Assembly (NCBI RefSeq): GCF_017873435.1
Contig: NZ_JAGGKG010000005.1
Span: forward strand, 124,001 to 188,000
Direction: 5' to 3'
Source: Paenibacillus turicensis
Lineage (GTDB): Bacteria > Bacillota > Bacilli > Paenibacillales > Paenibacillaceae
DNA length: 64,000 nt
Positions 1-10,402 of this stretch are shown piece by piece. Numbering within the stretch: the stretch's first letter is position 1; each line of letters starts with the position of its first letter. Made by a program: the position numbers and the translations under genes. The notes beneath the pieces were generated by a model that had not been told where the DNA came from, searched no databases, and saw nothing but the letters and a program-made list of their open reading frames with translations.

Positions 1-1245
1 CCTATGAAGGCTGGCGTAGACAGTAAAGGAAACAAACTGTCCTTAACTTCTGTATTTGAAGGTGTTGGTGCTCACCAAACTGGTCAAATTACGGATGATG
101 AACTACTTGAATTAGAACAATTTGGTTGTCCAACCTGTGGATCTTGTTCAGGTATGTTTACTGCAAACTCCATGAACTGTCTTGCCGAAGCATTAGGGAT
201 TGCGATGCCTGGAAATGGGACAATCCTAGCTGTAGCGGAAGAACGTCGTGAGTTTGTAAGACAATCTGCGAAGCAGCTTATGGAGTTAATTAAGCTAGAC
301 TTGAAGCCTCGTGATATTGTTACTAAAGAAGCGATTGATAACGCATTTGCACTTGATATGGCAATGGGAGGATCTACGAATACAGTTCTTCATACATTGG
401 CATTAGCTCAAGAAGCAGGTATCGATTATCCTTTAGAGCGTATTAATGAAGTTGCTAACCGTGTTCCACATATTTCTAAGCTTGCTCCTGCATCTAATTA
501 CTTTATCGAGGATGTACAAAATGCAGGTGGCGTAAGTGCCGTTCTTAACGAATTACTCAAAAAACCGGGTGCTATCCATGGCGATCAAATGACGGTAACT
601 GGCAAAACAATTGCTGAAAATGTAGCCGGACATGAAATTAAGGATCATAATGTTATTCATGCTATAGATAATCCATATTCTGAGCGTGGTGGACTAGCAG
701 TTCTTTACGGTAATTTGGCACCTGAAGGTTCTGTTATCAAAGTAGGTGCGGTTGATCCTTCTGTGGGTGGTTATCACAAAGGTCCTGCAATTTGCTTTGA
801 CTCACAAGATGAAGCATTGTATGGCATTGCAAATGGTAAGGTTAAAGAAGGACATGTCGTGGTTATTCGTTATGAGGGACCTAAGGGTGGACCTGGTATG
901 CCAGAAATGCTAGCACCAACCTCACAAATTGCTGGTATGGGCTTAGGTGCTAAGGTTGGTCTTATTACAGACGGACGTTTCTCAGGGGCATCTCGTGGAA
1001 TTAGTATCGGTCATATTTCGCCTGAAGCTGCAGAGGGTGGACCTATTGCTTTTGTTGAGGATGGCGATATTATTGAGCTTGATCTTAACAATCGTAAAAT
1101 AGAGCTTCACGTCTCTGATGAAGAATTGGCACGTCGTCGCAATGAGAACTGGACAGAGTTCGAACCTAAAGTAAAAACAGGTTACTTGGCACGTTACTCC
1201 AAGCTGGTTACAAATGCAAGCCAAGGTGGCGTATTGAAAATTTAA
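1..1245 (+). CDS. ilvD: Dihydroxy-acid dehydratase IlvD, 5' end outside window
   Basis: Converts 2,3-dihydroxy-3-methylbutanoate and -pentanoate to the 2-oxo acids in valine and isoleucine synthesis, using an Fe-S cluster and Mg2+. The frame is open from base 1 (Pro-Met-Lys-Ala-Gly), so the window starts inside the gene. About 414 codons remain of a family length near 555-560. The cluster-binding stretch [14 protein letters not shown] and the GGSTNTVLH substrate motif are present, and the C-terminus (SQGGVLKI) is complete. It is the first gene in the window and is followed by a hairpin terminator, so it ends its transcript. The family call is secure; the missing N-terminal third cannot be judged. 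Confidence 0.96.
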   Translation, partial: PMKAGVDSKGNKLSLTSVFEGVGAHQTGQITDDELLELEQFGCPTCGSCSGMFTANSMNCLAEALGIAMPGNGTILAVAEERREFVRQSAKQLMELIKLDLKPRDIVTKEAIDNAFALDMAMGGSTNTVLHTLALAQEAGIDYPLERINEVANRVPHISKLAPASNYFIEDVQNAGGVSAVLNELLKKPGAIHGDQMTVTGKTIAENVAGHEIKDHNVIHAIDNPYSERGGLAVLYGNLAPEGSVIKVGAVDPSVGGYHKGPAICFDSQDEALYGIANGKVKEGHVVVIRYEGPKGGPGMPEMLAPTSQIAGMGLGAKVGLITDGRFSGASRGISIGHISPEAAEGGPIAFVEDGDIIELDLNNRKIELHVSDEELARRRNENWTEFEPKVKTGYLARYSKLVTNASQGGVLKI

Positions 1246-1302
1246 GAATGAACTTGATATAGCAACTAAAATGAGTAGCTAATCAATCTAATCCGACAAT
1301 TT

Positions 1303-1348
1303 AAAAGAGACTCCCAAATCTTATTTACAAGACTTAGGAGTCTCTTTT
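1303..1348. terminator. Bidirectional terminator between ilvD and the SH3 gene
   Basis: An inverted repeat with arms AAAAGAGACTCC and GGAGTCTCTTTT gives a stem with U-rich sequence on both strands. It lies between convergent genes and can serve ilvD (plus) and the SH3 protein gene (minus). Confidence 0.8.
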
Positions 1349-1392
1349 GTTATCGGAATATATTGAAATAATTATATTTTAATGTTTATTGC

Positions 1393-1794
1393 TTAACCCC
1401 ATTCTTCAACATAGCTGGTTACAACCCAGCCAGTTATTCCTGTAGCCTGACTTTCTACTTTCATCCACTCATAGCCCTCTTTAATGGTTGTTTCATATCC
1501 TGTAACAAGATCACCTTTATAAAGAAGGCCTTTGATCGTAGCTGAAGTTGAAGGGGTACTTCTTATTCGAACTCCATTTCCAGTTATTCTATAGGTAGAA
1601 GTAAAAGGGGTTATGATACCAATTGACTGTACTGATTGGACAGGCACTAATCCAGCAAGCACCTCTGGTTGGACTGCCATTTGAGCTTGTCCAATATCAC
1701 TTGTGTTGCTTGTATTGTCATATGCAAACGCTGCCTCTGAGGGGACGATTAATGTGGCTGTAATCAAGGATACTGCTACGATTTTTTTAAACAT
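1393..1794 (-). CDS. Secreted SH3-domain (SH3b) protein
   Basis: A 133-residue protein with an N-terminal signal peptide (MFKKIVAVSLITATLIVPS, cut probably after AFA). A linker of about 45 residues follows, and then one bacterial SH3 type 3 domain from about residue 70 (YRITGNGVRIRSTPS to GWVVTSYVEEWG). SH3b domains usually bind cell-wall peptides. No catalytic domain is attached, so it may be a wall-associated or regulatory protein. The start is supported by AGGGAGG about seven bases upstream. It stands alone between two terminators. The domain call is good; the physiological role is unknown. Confidence 0.8.
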   Translation of the reverse strand: MFKKIVAVSLITATLIVPSEAAFAYDNTSNTSDIGQAQMAVQPEVLAGLVPVQSVQSIGIITPFTSTYRITGNGVRIRSTPSTSATIKGLLYKGDLVTGYETTIKEGYEWMKVESQATGITGWVVTSYVEEWG

Positions 1795-2002
1795 CTTTTT
1801 TCCTCCCTATTATTTTTAATAATATCCGGAGTTTCTCTAGATGTTAGAACCATCGTTCAAAGCAGTAATACAAGTTGGAATTTAGGTGGTTCTTAAAATT
1901 AAGATAATTAGAAATATATTCCAACAACAAATCTATTGTAGCATAATTTACAAATTATTCAATGGTTATATGGATTACTGTATATCCATATTAATTTCAA
2001 TC

Positions 2003-2073
2003 AAAAAACTCCTCTTTAAAATGCAGTAGTTCTAAGGATTGACCTTCTTCTGCACAATTAAAGTGGAGTTTTT
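2003..2073 (-). terminator. Terminator of the polysaccharide deacetylase gene
   Basis: A long imperfect hairpin lies immediately after the minus-strand deacetylase stop. Its outer arms are AAAAAACTCC and GGAGTTTTT and its inner arms CTTTAA and TTAAAG, with further ATGCAG/CTGCA pairing. The minus-strand side ends in a run of T. Confidence 0.75.
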
Positions 2074-2077
2074 AGGA

Positions 2078-3526
2078 TTAACGAAAATGCAAATGAGCTT
2101 GCATTACAGCTTCCTCTTCTTCCTCAGTTGCGGCAACCGGCTGAAGCTGATTATCGTACCAACGAAAATGAGATGAGTCAGTTAAATATTTCTGGAATAA
2201 TACATCTATTGGCATCATAATCATTTTAGGCTCTAACTGGTGTGCTGTTTCTTTATTATTCACTCTTGAGAAGCCGTCTGGATGAATAATACTCATTAAA
2301 AATTTCAAATAAATATGAGTGGATCTAGCAAACAATCCTTTAGGCAATTCACTTACCGTAAATCCAAATTTCTCTGGCCCACGATTAATCATGCTAACTC
2401 CGTATAAAGCTTTGATGTCCCCAAATTCAGGATGTTGTGCAATATAACTAGCTAGGTCAGGCAAGGTCTTCTCTACGCCTCGGATCATTTGAATGGCAAC
2501 CTGAAGTGAAGTTCTTGAGGACATTCCAATCTGGAATAGTTTTTTATTGTCAAAATGCAACTCCATAACCTTATCCCCATGCTGCAAAGGTACGTTGTCT
2601 CTTGTCCCCTTCATCATTACAGTTTCACCATGATAAGTTCTGATTCTAAAATGCAGGAAAGGTTCTTCCGTATTTGTAGACTTCAAATGAAATAAATAAT
2701 GAAATAGCTTTTCCCACAGCAACCATAAGAAAACAACAAATCTTTTCATTTTAGGTAAAGTTCTTTTACCCGATGCCTTTTCCTCTAAGTAAGAAGAAAG
2801 AGACGTTTTTTTACCGGTTGTTTGCTCCGTTTCGGTGATTAAGTCATCAATCCGAATGCTCTTTAAACCGCGTTGCTCGGCTTCCCGCAGCACACGCTCC
2901 AACGCAATAAGCATTTGACCAGGAGCACCAGCGTTGGCTCCAAGTGTGGCCCCACAATCATGAAGCAAAAAAACCTCGCCACCCTTTAGCTTTTTCATCA
3001 TTCGTTTACATAAACGATCAGCGCCAAGTCTTAATCGCCAATCTCCAAACATCGCTGACCACAATACAATTTGGGTTTCATTTCGCTTAGCAAAATCAAA
3101 TATATTCACGATCCCCCAAGGTGGTCTATAATAGTGCGTGTTCTCTCCTGTTACATCACGTATAATTTTTGTTGTACTGTGAATTTGCTTTCTAACCTCT
3201 TTAGGACTCATTAGCCAATTCGTCTTGTGAATATAATTGTGAACCCCAATCATATGCCCTTCCTCATGCATTCTGGACAAAAGGTCTGGGTGCTTCTCCG
3301 CATTTGCACCTACAACAAAAAAGGTCGCTTTTGCATCGTAACGCTTCAATAAATCAAGTAATTGTGTTGTGTAAGTTGCGTCAGGTCCATCGTCAAAGGT
3401 AAGTGCAAAATGCTCCTTACTTACCCCTCTCCGGAATACTCTAAAACCAAACAAGCGACTAATTAATCCAGGTATAAAAGCATACAGTGACGTAAGGTAG
3501 AACATCCACAGAAGCAAAGTCTCCAT
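2078..3526 (-). CDS. Polysaccharide deacetylase with extra C-terminal domain
   Basis: A 482-residue NodB-fold metal-dependent deacetylase, probably acting on cell-wall glycan from the membrane face. A hydrophobic N-terminus (residues 4-26) could be a membrane anchor. All catalytic motifs are visible: TFDDGP at 43-48, HxxxH at 96-100 (metal ligands), RPP at 134-136 and LHD at 188-190. The NodB domain ends near residue 240. A further 240 residues follow that are not part of the family core; the section from about 290 (HFRIRTYHGETVMMKGTRD) resembles what I remember of the YkoP-like domain, but that is uncertain. Start is ATG with AGAGAGGG upstream. It lies just upstream (in transcription order, downstream) of pbpI on the same strand, consistent with envelope function. 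Confidence 0.85.
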   Translation of the reverse strand: METLLLWMFYLTSLYAFIPGLISRLFGFRVFRRGVSKEHFALTFDDGPDATYTTQLLDLLKRYDAKATFFVVGANAEKHPDLLSRMHEEGHMIGVHNYIHKTNWLMSPKEVRKQIHSTTKIIRDVTGENTHYYRPPWGIVNIFDFAKRNETQIVLWSAMFGDWRLRLGADRLCKRMMKKLKGGEVFLLHDCGATLGANAGAPGQMLIALERVLREAEQRGLKSIRIDDLITETEQTTGKKTSLSSYLEEKASGKRTLPKMKRFVVFLWLLWEKLFHYLFHLKSTNTEEPFLHFRIRTYHGETVMMKGTRDNVPLQHGDKVMELHFDNKKLFQIGMSSRTSLQVAIQMIRGVEKTLPDLASYIAQHPEFGDIKALYGVSMINRGPEKFGFTVSELPKGLFARSTHIYLKFLMSIIHPDGFSRVNNKETAHQLEPKMIMMPIDVLFQKYLTDSSHFRWYDNQLQPVAATEEEEEAVMQAHLHFR

Positions 3527-3612
3527 ATTCTGGTCCCTCTCTTTATCTCTTGTTACTTACTCTGGCATGCTTAAACCTAACATCTTATTTATATTACCAT
3601 ATTCGAAGTAAA

Positions 3613-5382
3613 TTAGCGCACTAATTTAGAATGCTCCGCTAATATATTCATGGTTTCCTTAAATAGCAGGGTCGCTTTATTTTTTGCATTAACAGGTTGA
3701 TTTTTGATCAAAACAGCAACGGCATATTGCGGCTTCTCAGTAGGTCCATACCCAATAAACCAATGATGATTACGAGACTGCGAACCGTAGGTAACCTGTG
3801 CTGTTCCTGATTTCCCAGCCAGTGTCCACTTTGCAGATTGTAATGATTGACCTGTGCCCTCTTCAACTACCTTGCACATCCATGAAGCTAGTAGACGGCT
3901 TGTACGGATGGATATTTGTTGCTCATTTTTTCTTACCTTTGGTTCGAAATCAATAAAGTGACTGCCATCTTTATAGGTAATCGCAGATGCTAATCTAGGT
4001 GCGGCAACTTTTCCATCATTTAATAAGGTCACTACTAAATTAGCGGCTTGAAGAGGTGTAATCTGTACATCTCTTTGACCAATCGCAGTTTGAGCACGTA
4101 CACCACCATCTGCTAACTTTGCTTTAAAAATAACACCTGCTTCTTCCTGATCAATTTGTTGTAGGTTATTTCCTTGCCAACCTATTTTTCGGCCTAACCC
4201 AAGCCCATAAGCAGTATTCATAATATCCTGTTCGCTTAATCTTTCACCTAAGGTTGCAAAAACAATATTACAGGAATGAGCATAACCATCCTCTAGCGTA
4301 ATTTCACCGTGCCCCTCCTGTAACCAGCAGGACAGACCGTATTTTCCATATTGCCTATTACAACGAAATACTTCGTTTGGCTGTGTTACTCCTTTCTCTA
4401 AAGCGGCAGCAGCAATGACCGTCTTAAAAATCGAACCTGGCACAGCGGCTTTCACCGCACTATTGCTCCATTCACCCCGCTCTAAATTAATACGTTTTGG
4501 ATCATAAAAAGGTCGCGAAACCATACTAATAACGTCTCCATTAGTAGCATCCAGTACAACAATTGCACCTTGCTCGATATGCTGTTCCTCTGTTAACTGC
4601 TCAATTTGACGTTGAAGTGTATTATCTATCGTACTATGAACAACGAGCGGTAAATAGTTACTTGGTTGTCCCTTAATTGTTGCTCCTACCCCTTGTAATG
4701 CTCTACCCTTTCCGTCTATTGCATAATAGGCCGCTGTTTTTTCTGCTGCCCTTAAATAGAAATCAAAGCTACGTTCAAGCCCTGCTGCACCTAATGAAAC
4801 ACTTAAGTCCCTTTTCCCTCTATTTTTGATTCCAAGAGATTTTATTAATTCAGGCTGCTCAGCCAAATAACCCAACCATTGATTGCCTCTTAATCCTTCA
4901 GCATAACGATTCATATAAGGTAAGACCATAATCCCTTTCAGGTTACGCCATTGCTGAAGTTCATCCTGCTTAACATGAAAAACACCAGACTGCTTCTCTT
5001 CCCATGCTTGTGGTATTTTTAAATGCACCCATGTCTCATGAAGCTTGGCCGTCGTTGTATGCAGCAAAGAAGCAATACGTTTCATCTCCTTAGCAGATGG
5101 AAGCTGCTTAAGCGGAAATAAAACAGGTGTCCATACTACTTCACCAGTCAAGGCAACTCCATTCCGATCTACAATATGTCCCCTACCAGAATCAAGCTCA
5201 ATTCCTTCTTGTCGTTGACGAACAGCTAACTCATTTATTGTAGATGTGCTCGGCTTTATAATTTTCCAACCAGCGCTAGTTTGAATCCATAATAATCGAA
5301 AAATAACAATGAGAAATAAAAATAAAAAGAGCATTAGAATATAAAATATGCGTTTTTTTCTTAATAATGATAGCCTATGCAA
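3613..5382 (-). CDS. pbpI: Class B penicillin-binding protein PbpI (YrrR-like)
   Basis: A monofunctional peptidoglycan transpeptidase anchored by one N-terminal membrane helix (residues 11-33). The dimerisation region spans roughly 60-240 and the transpeptidase domain follows. Active-site motifs are complete: SxxK as S317-I-F-K320, SxN as S370-C-N372 and KSG at 524-526. Length (589) matches B. subtilis PBP4b/PbpI (about 584), and that gene sits in the same neighbourhood (near yrrN/yrrO), so I assign this ortholog rather than FtsI or SpoVD. The start is TTG at 5382 with a GAAGGGA ribosome site. B. subtilis udk and greA, normally next door, are absent here and a chemotaxis receptor gene occupies the gap. 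Confidence 0.85.
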   Translation of the reverse strand: MHRLSLLRKKRIFYILMLFLFLFLIVIFRLLWIQTSAGWKIIKPSTSTINELAVRQRQEGIELDSGRGHIVDRNGVALTGEVVWTPVLFPLKQLPSAKEMKRIASLLHTTTAKLHETWVHLKIPQAWEEKQSGVFHVKQDELQQWRNLKGIMVLPYMNRYAEGLRGNQWLGYLAEQPELIKSLGIKNRGKRDLSVSLGAAGLERSFDFYLRAAEKTAAYYAIDGKGRALQGVGATIKGQPSNYLPLVVHSTIDNTLQRQIEQLTEEQHIEQGAIVVLDATNGDVISMVSRPFYDPKRINLERGEWSNSAVKAAVPGSIFKTVIAAAALEKGVTQPNEVFRCNRQYGKYGLSCWLQEGHGEITLEDGYAHSCNIVFATLGERLSEQDIMNTAYGLGLGRKIGWQGNNLQQIDQEEAGVIFKAKLADGGVRAQTAIGQRDVQITPLQAANLVVTLLNDGKVAAPRLASAITYKDGSHFIDFEPKVRKNEQQISIRTSRLLASWMCKVVEEGTGQSLQSAKWTLAGKSGTAQVTYGSQSRNHHWFIGYGPTEKPQYAVAVLIKNQPVNAKNKATLLFKETMNILAEHSKLVR

Positions 5383-5519
5383 AATAGAGTCCCTTCTTTC
5401 TAACCCAGCTAACCCCTAGTCGTTATTTTTGATCCTTTATTACAAGCATGTCCTTAAAAATATACTTTCACACTACACTTCAAGCTACATTTCACAAACG
5501 ATGTCACTTCAAGACAATA

Positions 5520-5558
5520 AAAAACTGCTTTCGTAGTTTTTCACTACAAAAGCAGTTT
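5520..5558 (-). terminator. Terminator after the chemotaxis receptor gene
   Basis: Hairpin with arms AAACTGCTTT-c-GTAG and CTAC-a-AAAGCAGTTT, 37 bases after the minus-strand receptor stop. A/T runs flank both sides, so it could work in both directions. Confidence 0.8.
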
Positions 5559-5595
5559 AAATAATTTAATAAATATACAATTTATGGAGCGCCCT

Positions 5596-7815
5596 TTATA
5601 CTGTGAACTTAGATAATGTTTCTTTTAAGCCTACGGAAACCTGCTCTAATTTTTGAGATAAATTCACTAAATGATTTCCGATATTCTCTTGCTCATTACT
5701 TAATGATGCAACCTCTTCGGACGTTGCAGAGGACTCCTCAGCGACAGCACTCACGTTAGTCATTGCTTCAGACATAACCGCCTGAGATTGATTTAGCTCA
5801 TCGATAGAGGTTGTTACCATACTTAAATGGTTTACGAAGCCTTCCATTTTTTCCTGTACAGAAATGAAGATTTTACTTGTTTCTTTTACCGAGTCAATTT
5901 GCTCTTCAAACAGTGGATTGGCATCCATTAAAGCCTGCACCGTTTGGTTCATCTCTGTACTAATTTCATCTGTTATTTTGCCTACCATTTTAATCGATTC
6001 TCTGGATTGATCTGCAAGCTGACGAATTTCATCTGCGACCACCATAAAACCTCTGCCTGCTGCTCCTGCACGTGCTGCTTCGATTGTAGCATTTAACGAT
6101 AGGATGTTGGTTTGCTGTGTAATATTTTGCATCACATCAAGTACCTTCATAACAGAAGAAGTGCTTGTTTTTAGCGTATTCACCTTATCGGTTAACGCTT
6201 GAATGATGTCAACTGTCGTATTTGTTTTATTTAGTAATCCATCCAAATACTTTGTTCCAAGCTGACTAGATTGCTCTACCTCATGTGCAGAAGTAGACAT
6301 TTCTTTGTTCGCTTGAATCACTTTTTCCATTTGACGACCAATGTTATCCGCCAACTCGTTCCCACGTTCAGCTTCATTTGCCAAACTTGTAGCACCGTTC
6401 GCAATTTCTTCTGTTGCGATTGCAATTTCCTTCGCAGACATCGCCGTCTTATTAGAGGCATCTGTAAGTTCTGTTGCTGTTTCTAACACATCTTGCGCAG
6501 AGTGATTGGTTTGCTCTACTAGCGTAGTAATTTGCTCCATCATTACATTAAAGCTGCCAGTCAGTTGCCCAATTTCATCTTTAGAGGTAACCACCATACG
6601 AACATTTAAGTTCCCCTTTGCGCCTTCTTCCATTAAATCCTTTAATTTAACTAACGGACGCCCAATCATATTGACCATCCACATCCCGATTAAAATAGCA
6701 ATAATTGCGACAACACCCGCTGAAATATATGTAGTTAGTAAGATGCCTCTTGCATCTTTCGTTAGCTCTGCTGTTGGGATACTGCCAAGAAGTTTCCAGC
6801 CCGACGTTGCTTGCTCCTTAAATACGGCAAGAACAGATTCACCTTTTGCATTTTTAGTTTTAGTGCTTTCAAGCTTTTGCTCAACTGCTTTGCTAATATC
6901 AAATTCTGAAGGTTTCCCTTCTTCATCTTTTACGGAAGAAGCAACGATTACGTTATCAGACGCTAAAATCTGAACCTTAGCTCCTTCACCCATTTGAAGC
7001 TCTTGTAGATATCCTTTTAAAATATCTAGGTTGAGATCTGCAACTAATACAAAACGTTTCATCGTGTTTACACTTTGAACAGAACGAGCTAAACGAAATA
7101 CAGGTGTTCCTTTTGCTTCTGGAACATTTATCCATACAATTTTGGACGATTTGGACAACTCTTTAAACCAACTTTGATCATGAATGGTTTCAAGGAAATT
7201 TTGATCTACTGCACCTGAAGTCACGCTAGTGAAATTGGGATCATCTGCAACTAAATAAATACCTGAAATCCCTTTTGTTGAAAAAGTAAGCGCGTTCAAA
7301 CGAGTTCTCATTTTTGTCGTTGCGGTAAACTTGTCATATTCTGTCGATGTTGTTAACGCCAAATCCATAATCGCTTTTTGCATTTCATCATCTAAAAACA
7401 TCTGCTGTATATTATCTTGAAATTTTTCGAAAATGATATCCAGCTTCTGGGCTGTCTGAGTTACGGTAGCAAGATTTGCTTTTTCTGCATTATCTTCAAT
7501 CGTGCTTTTAGCCATTTGATACGAAATGATCCCGATCGATAATACAAAAAACATAATAGCTACAAAAAATATAAGAAATAGACGGATACCCACTGATTTT
7601 CTTGGATCTGCCCATTTTACATCTTTCGTACTTTCCTTCATAAAATTAAATGATTTTTTTGCAAATTTACCTGAAAACAATTTCTTATAATTATAAGAAG
7701 TTACTTTTTTAACTATTTTTGATGGAAATGTCTTAAGCTTATTAACTCCTGCCTGCTGCTCTCCCTTCTGTTTCGTTTTCTCTGTTTTGAAACCTTTCTT
7801 TGGACCTAGACTCAT
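5596..7815 (-). CDS. Methyl-accepting chemotaxis protein with lysine-rich N-terminal extension
   Basis: A transmembrane chemoreceptor of 739 residues that would signal to CheA/CheW at the flagellar motor. Order of parts: a basic, lysine-rich cytoplasmic segment of about 75 residues, a first membrane helix ([20 protein letters not shown]), an extracellular Cache-type ligand domain to about residue 355, a second helix ([14 protein letters not shown]), a HAMP domain, and the long MA signalling coiled coil. The MA tip contains the [20 protein letters not shown] hairpin. The start chosen is ATG 7815, six bases after AGGTG; an upstream in-frame GTG at 7824 overlaps that site. The long basic N-terminus before the first helix is unusual for the family. 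A SigD promoter lies 130 bp upstream. Ligand unknown. Confidence 0.93.
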   Translation of the reverse strand: MSLGPKKGFKTEKTKQKGEQQAGVNKLKTFPSKIVKKVTSYNYKKLFSGKFAKKSFNFMKESTKDVKWADPRKSVGIRLFLIFFVAIMFFVLSIGIISYQMAKSTIEDNAEKANLATVTQTAQKLDIIFEKFQDNIQQMFLDDEMQKAIMDLALTTSTEYDKFTATTKMRTRLNALTFSTKGISGIYLVADDPNFTSVTSGAVDQNFLETIHDQSWFKELSKSSKIVWINVPEAKGTPVFRLARSVQSVNTMKRFVLVADLNLDILKGYLQELQMGEGAKVQILASDNVIVASSVKDEEGKPSEFDISKAVEQKLESTKTKNAKGESVLAVFKEQATSGWKLLGSIPTAELTKDARGILLTTYISAGVVAIIAILIGMWMVNMIGRPLVKLKDLMEEGAKGNLNVRMVVTSKDEIGQLTGSFNVMMEQITTLVEQTNHSAQDVLETATELTDASNKTAMSAKEIAIATEEIANGATSLANEAERGNELADNIGRQMEKVIQANKEMSTSAHEVEQSSQLGTKYLDGLLNKTNTTVDIIQALTDKVNTLKTSTSSVMKVLDVMQNITQQTNILSLNATIEAARAGAAGRGFMVVADEIRQLADQSRESIKMVGKITDEISTEMNQTVQALMDANPLFEEQIDSVKETSKIFISVQEKMEGFVNHLSMVTTSIDELNQSQAVMSEAMTNVSAVAEESSATSEEVASLSNEQENIGNHLVNLSQKLEQVSVGLKETLSKFTV

Positions 7816-7944
7816 ACTAAACACCTACCCATTTTAATATTCGCACGCTCATTACCTAGGCTCTGAGTCATGTTAATTACTGTCAGTAAAGCGTTTTCCC
7901 ATCACATTATGCAATTCGACAAAAGTTAATATATTCCTCTATCT

Positions 7945-7972
7945 ATATCGGCAAATTCTTTGTTATCTTTTA
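7945..7972 (-). promoter_or_regulatory. SigD (flagellar sigma factor) promoter of the receptor gene
   Basis: On the minus strand TAAA (7972-7969), a 16-base spacer and GCCGATAT (7952-7945) match the Bacillus SigD consensus TAAA-N15-GCCGATAT, with a perfect -10. It is correctly oriented toward the chemoreceptor gene, whose product belongs to the SigD regulon in related bacteria. Confidence 0.85.
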
Positions 7973-7997
7973 AGCTTAAAGACCTAAAACTTAAAAA

Positions 7998-8040
7998 AAC
8001 ATAAAAACAGGACTCCCGAACTACAATTCAGGAATCCTGC
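7998..8040 (-). terminator. Terminator of the trhP2/trhP1 transcript
   Basis: A 13-bp stem (arms 8008-8020 and 8027-8039, loop of six) whose two imperfect pairs become G-U pairs only when read on the minus strand. A T-rich tract follows on that strand. It lies 20 bases after the trhP2 stop. Confidence 0.85.
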
Positions 8041-8059
8041 TATTTATTTTTTTCGACAA

Positions 8060-9328
8060 TTATTTCTTTTTTCTCATCATATCAAAATAAGCAACAGGCT
8101 GATCTACTTTCATTTGGATACGTTGTAGTGGGTGACGAGCAACATCAAGCTCATTCCCCTTTTCATCCCATATTTGTCCAACTGTTTGTTTAAAGAAGCG
8201 ACCTCCTGGACCAAAAAACTCAACCTCTGTTCCTGGCTTAAAATGATTTCTTTGCTCAATTAATGCTCTACCTGTTGCTTCATCATAATCAAGAACTAGT
8301 CCTGCAAAATCATAAGGAATCACTTTTTCTTCTGGCTCATAAATATGATCCTCATGATCTGGTGTATCATTGAAGAAACCAGTGTTAAGAGGTCGGCTAG
8401 CTGCTTTATTAATTTCATCTACCCATTCCTGCTTGAGCTCATAATGCTCTGGGTCCTCCATGTAAGCATCAATTGCTTGACGATAAGCATTTACAACGCT
8501 AGCGACATAATGAATAGACTTCATTCTACCTTCAATTTTAAAGCTATCGATCCCTACATCAACAAGTTCTGGGATGTGATGAATCATACATAAATCCTTG
8601 GAGCCCATTGTAAACGGATTATCCTCAGGCTCAAATAAGGGATTTGCTTCTTCCTCTACTGCACCTTCAAATAAATCATATTTCCAACGGCACGATTGAC
8701 AACATCCACCACGGTTGCTATCTCGATCTGTAAAATGGTTCGATAATACACAACGTCCAGAATAGGAGGAGCACATTGCACCATGTATAAAGGCTTCAAT
8801 CTCAATATCTACTTTTTGTTTAATCTCTTGAATTTCTTCAAAGCTAGTTTCACGCCCTAATACCACACGTGGTAAACCAAGCTCTTTCCAGAAGCTTACC
8901 GCTTGCCAGTTCATTGTAGATTGCTGTGTACTTAAATGCACTTCAATTTCGGGCACCTTATGCAATGCAATATCAACAATCGTAGGGTCCGCTGTAATAA
9001 TCGCCGCAATCCCTGCCTTGCGTAGCTCCTTTAAATAGTCCTCAATTCCGTCGATATCCTCGTTATGCGCATAAATATTTGTCGTTACGAACACCTTAGC
9101 GCCGTATTTTTTAGCAAATTCAACACCTTCAGCCATCTCTTCAAAGCTAAAATTATCCGCATTAGATCTTAGACCATATTTTTGTCCACCGATATAAACG
9201 GCATCAGCTCCATAGTGGACTGCAAATTTTAATTTTTCAAGATTTCCTGCTGGAGCGAGCAGCTCTGGCTTGTCCAATCGATAACGTTTGCCTACATATT
9301 TTGCTTTACTTTTTGTCGCTGTTTGCAC
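8060..9328 (-). CDS. trhP2: U32 family tRNA hydroxylation protein (YrrO/TrhP2)
   Basis: A 422-residue member of the peptidase U32 family. The B. subtilis orthologs YrrN and YrrO are reported to be needed for 5-hydroxyuridine at tRNA position 34, so this is probably a tRNA-modification protein rather than a protease. The U32 signature EAFIHGAMCSSYSGRC is present, followed by GGCCQSCRW with further cysteines that can hold an Fe-S cluster. The N-terminal LLAPAGNLEKL...YGADAVYIGG motif marks the TIM-barrel start. The start is GTG at 9328 with GAGGTG upstream. It follows trhP1 by 20 bases and is presumably co-transcribed. Confidence 0.92.
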   Translation of the reverse strand: MQTATKSKAKYVGKRYRLDKPELLAPAGNLEKLKFAVHYGADAVYIGGQKYGLRSNADNFSFEEMAEGVEFAKKYGAKVFVTTNIYAHNEDIDGIEDYLKELRKAGIAAIITADPTIVDIALHKVPEIEVHLSTQQSTMNWQAVSFWKELGLPRVVLGRETSFEEIQEIKQKVDIEIEAFIHGAMCSSYSGRCVLSNHFTDRDSNRGGCCQSCRWKYDLFEGAVEEEANPLFEPEDNPFTMGSKDLCMIHHIPELVDVGIDSFKIEGRMKSIHYVASVVNAYRQAIDAYMEDPEHYELKQEWVDEINKAASRPLNTGFFNDTPDHEDHIYEPEEKVIPYDFAGLVLDYDEATGRALIEQRNHFKPGTEVEFFGPGGRFFKQTVGQIWDEKGNELDVARHPLQRIQMKVDQPVAYFDMMRKKK

Positions 9329-9348
9329 CTTTGTTCACCTCGAAAAAA

Positions 9349-10284
9349 TTAATAAACTTGTTCTTTATAAAAAAATCCAAAGGACAACTCACGATGAGGG
9401 TCCTGTACGTTCCGAATTTCATCTAACCATGCTTCGTTAAACTCATAGTTGTCAGGATCATTAAAATAACAATCCATCGCTTTACGATACGCTGCGATCA
9501 CAACAACATTGTAGCTCTGTGGCTTTAACATGGTTTCAATTCTAAAGCTTGGAATCCCCGCTGCCATTAAAACATGTAAATCTTCCAAAATGCATATATC
9601 ATCTGAACTCATAATATGCGTGCCGGTTTCATCCTCGTAAATTGGGAATTGTTCACCAGGACGTTCCTCTTCCACTAAAAACAAACCACGTTGCTTGCTT
9701 GTATCCTCTCCCTCAGGAAATTCACGACCTTGATGGGACATATAGCTACGTACTAAACGACGTTTAGAATGATAAATATTAGTCATGCCATGTACCTGTA
9801 CCTCTGCTTCAAGCTCCAAATTCGGATACATGCCTGTAATTTCTTCCATGTTTAATTCTCTTGCTAATACGACACGCGTAGCGCCTTGCTTACCCCAAAA
9901 GTTAGCTGTTGAATAGTTGGTAGAAGTCATCTCCGCATTCCAATGTAGCTTTAACTGAGGAGCCACCTCACGCACTACTTTAAGTACGGCTGGATCACCA
10001 AATTGAATGCCATCAACACCATAAGCAGCAATTTGTTTAATGTATTGTGTCAAAGCAGGTAATATTTCATGGTCTACAAAGTTGGTTACACTTACGTAAA
10101 TTTTCCCTTCACGTTCATGCACAACCTTCACAGCATCCTCTATCTCTTCTAACACAAAATCATTAGGCAATCTCATACCATAAGGGGAGGAGCCAATTAA
10201 TACCGCAGTTGCCCCTGCGTCCATGTATTGCTTGATATCTTCTAATGACCCTGCGGGTGCAAGTAATTCTATTGTTTTTTTCAT
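9349..10284 (-). CDS. trhP1: U32 family tRNA hydroxylation protein (YrrN/TrhP1)
   Basis: A 311-residue U32-family partner of TrhP2, matching B. subtilis YrrN in length and position. The N-terminus (ELLAPAGSLEDI) is typical. The signature region is degenerate compared with TrhP2 (EVQVHGMTNIYHSKRRLV lacks the signature cysteine), as expected for the non-cluster partner. Start is ATG with AAGGAG nine bases upstream. In B. subtilis the methyltransferase gene yrrM (trmR), which turns ho5U into mo5U, lies between mltG and yrrN. Here that place holds a palindromic repeat instead. Confidence 0.9.
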   Translation of the reverse strand: MKKTIELLAPAGSLEDIKQYMDAGATAVLIGSSPYGMRLPNDFVLEEIEDAVKVVHEREGKIYVSVTNFVDHEILPALTQYIKQIAAYGVDGIQFGDPAVLKVVREVAPQLKLHWNAEMTSTNYSTANFWGKQGATRVVLARELNMEEITGMYPNLELEAEVQVHGMTNIYHSKRRLVRSYMSHQGREFPEGEDTSKQRGLFLVEEERPGEQFPIYEDETGTHIMSSDDICILEDLHVLMAAGIPSFRIETMLKPQSYNVVVIAAYRKAMDCYFNDPDNYEFNEAWLDEIRNVQDPHRELSFGFFYKEQVY

Positions 10285-10402
10285 GCGTCTTTCTCCTTCA
10301 ACACGTTAACATTTTCTATATTGAACCTATCTAATTAAGCTTGGCTTTACTAACCTGAGGATATATGCCCATTAAGCTTAATAATTTTCGTGGCTCAATC
10401 TA

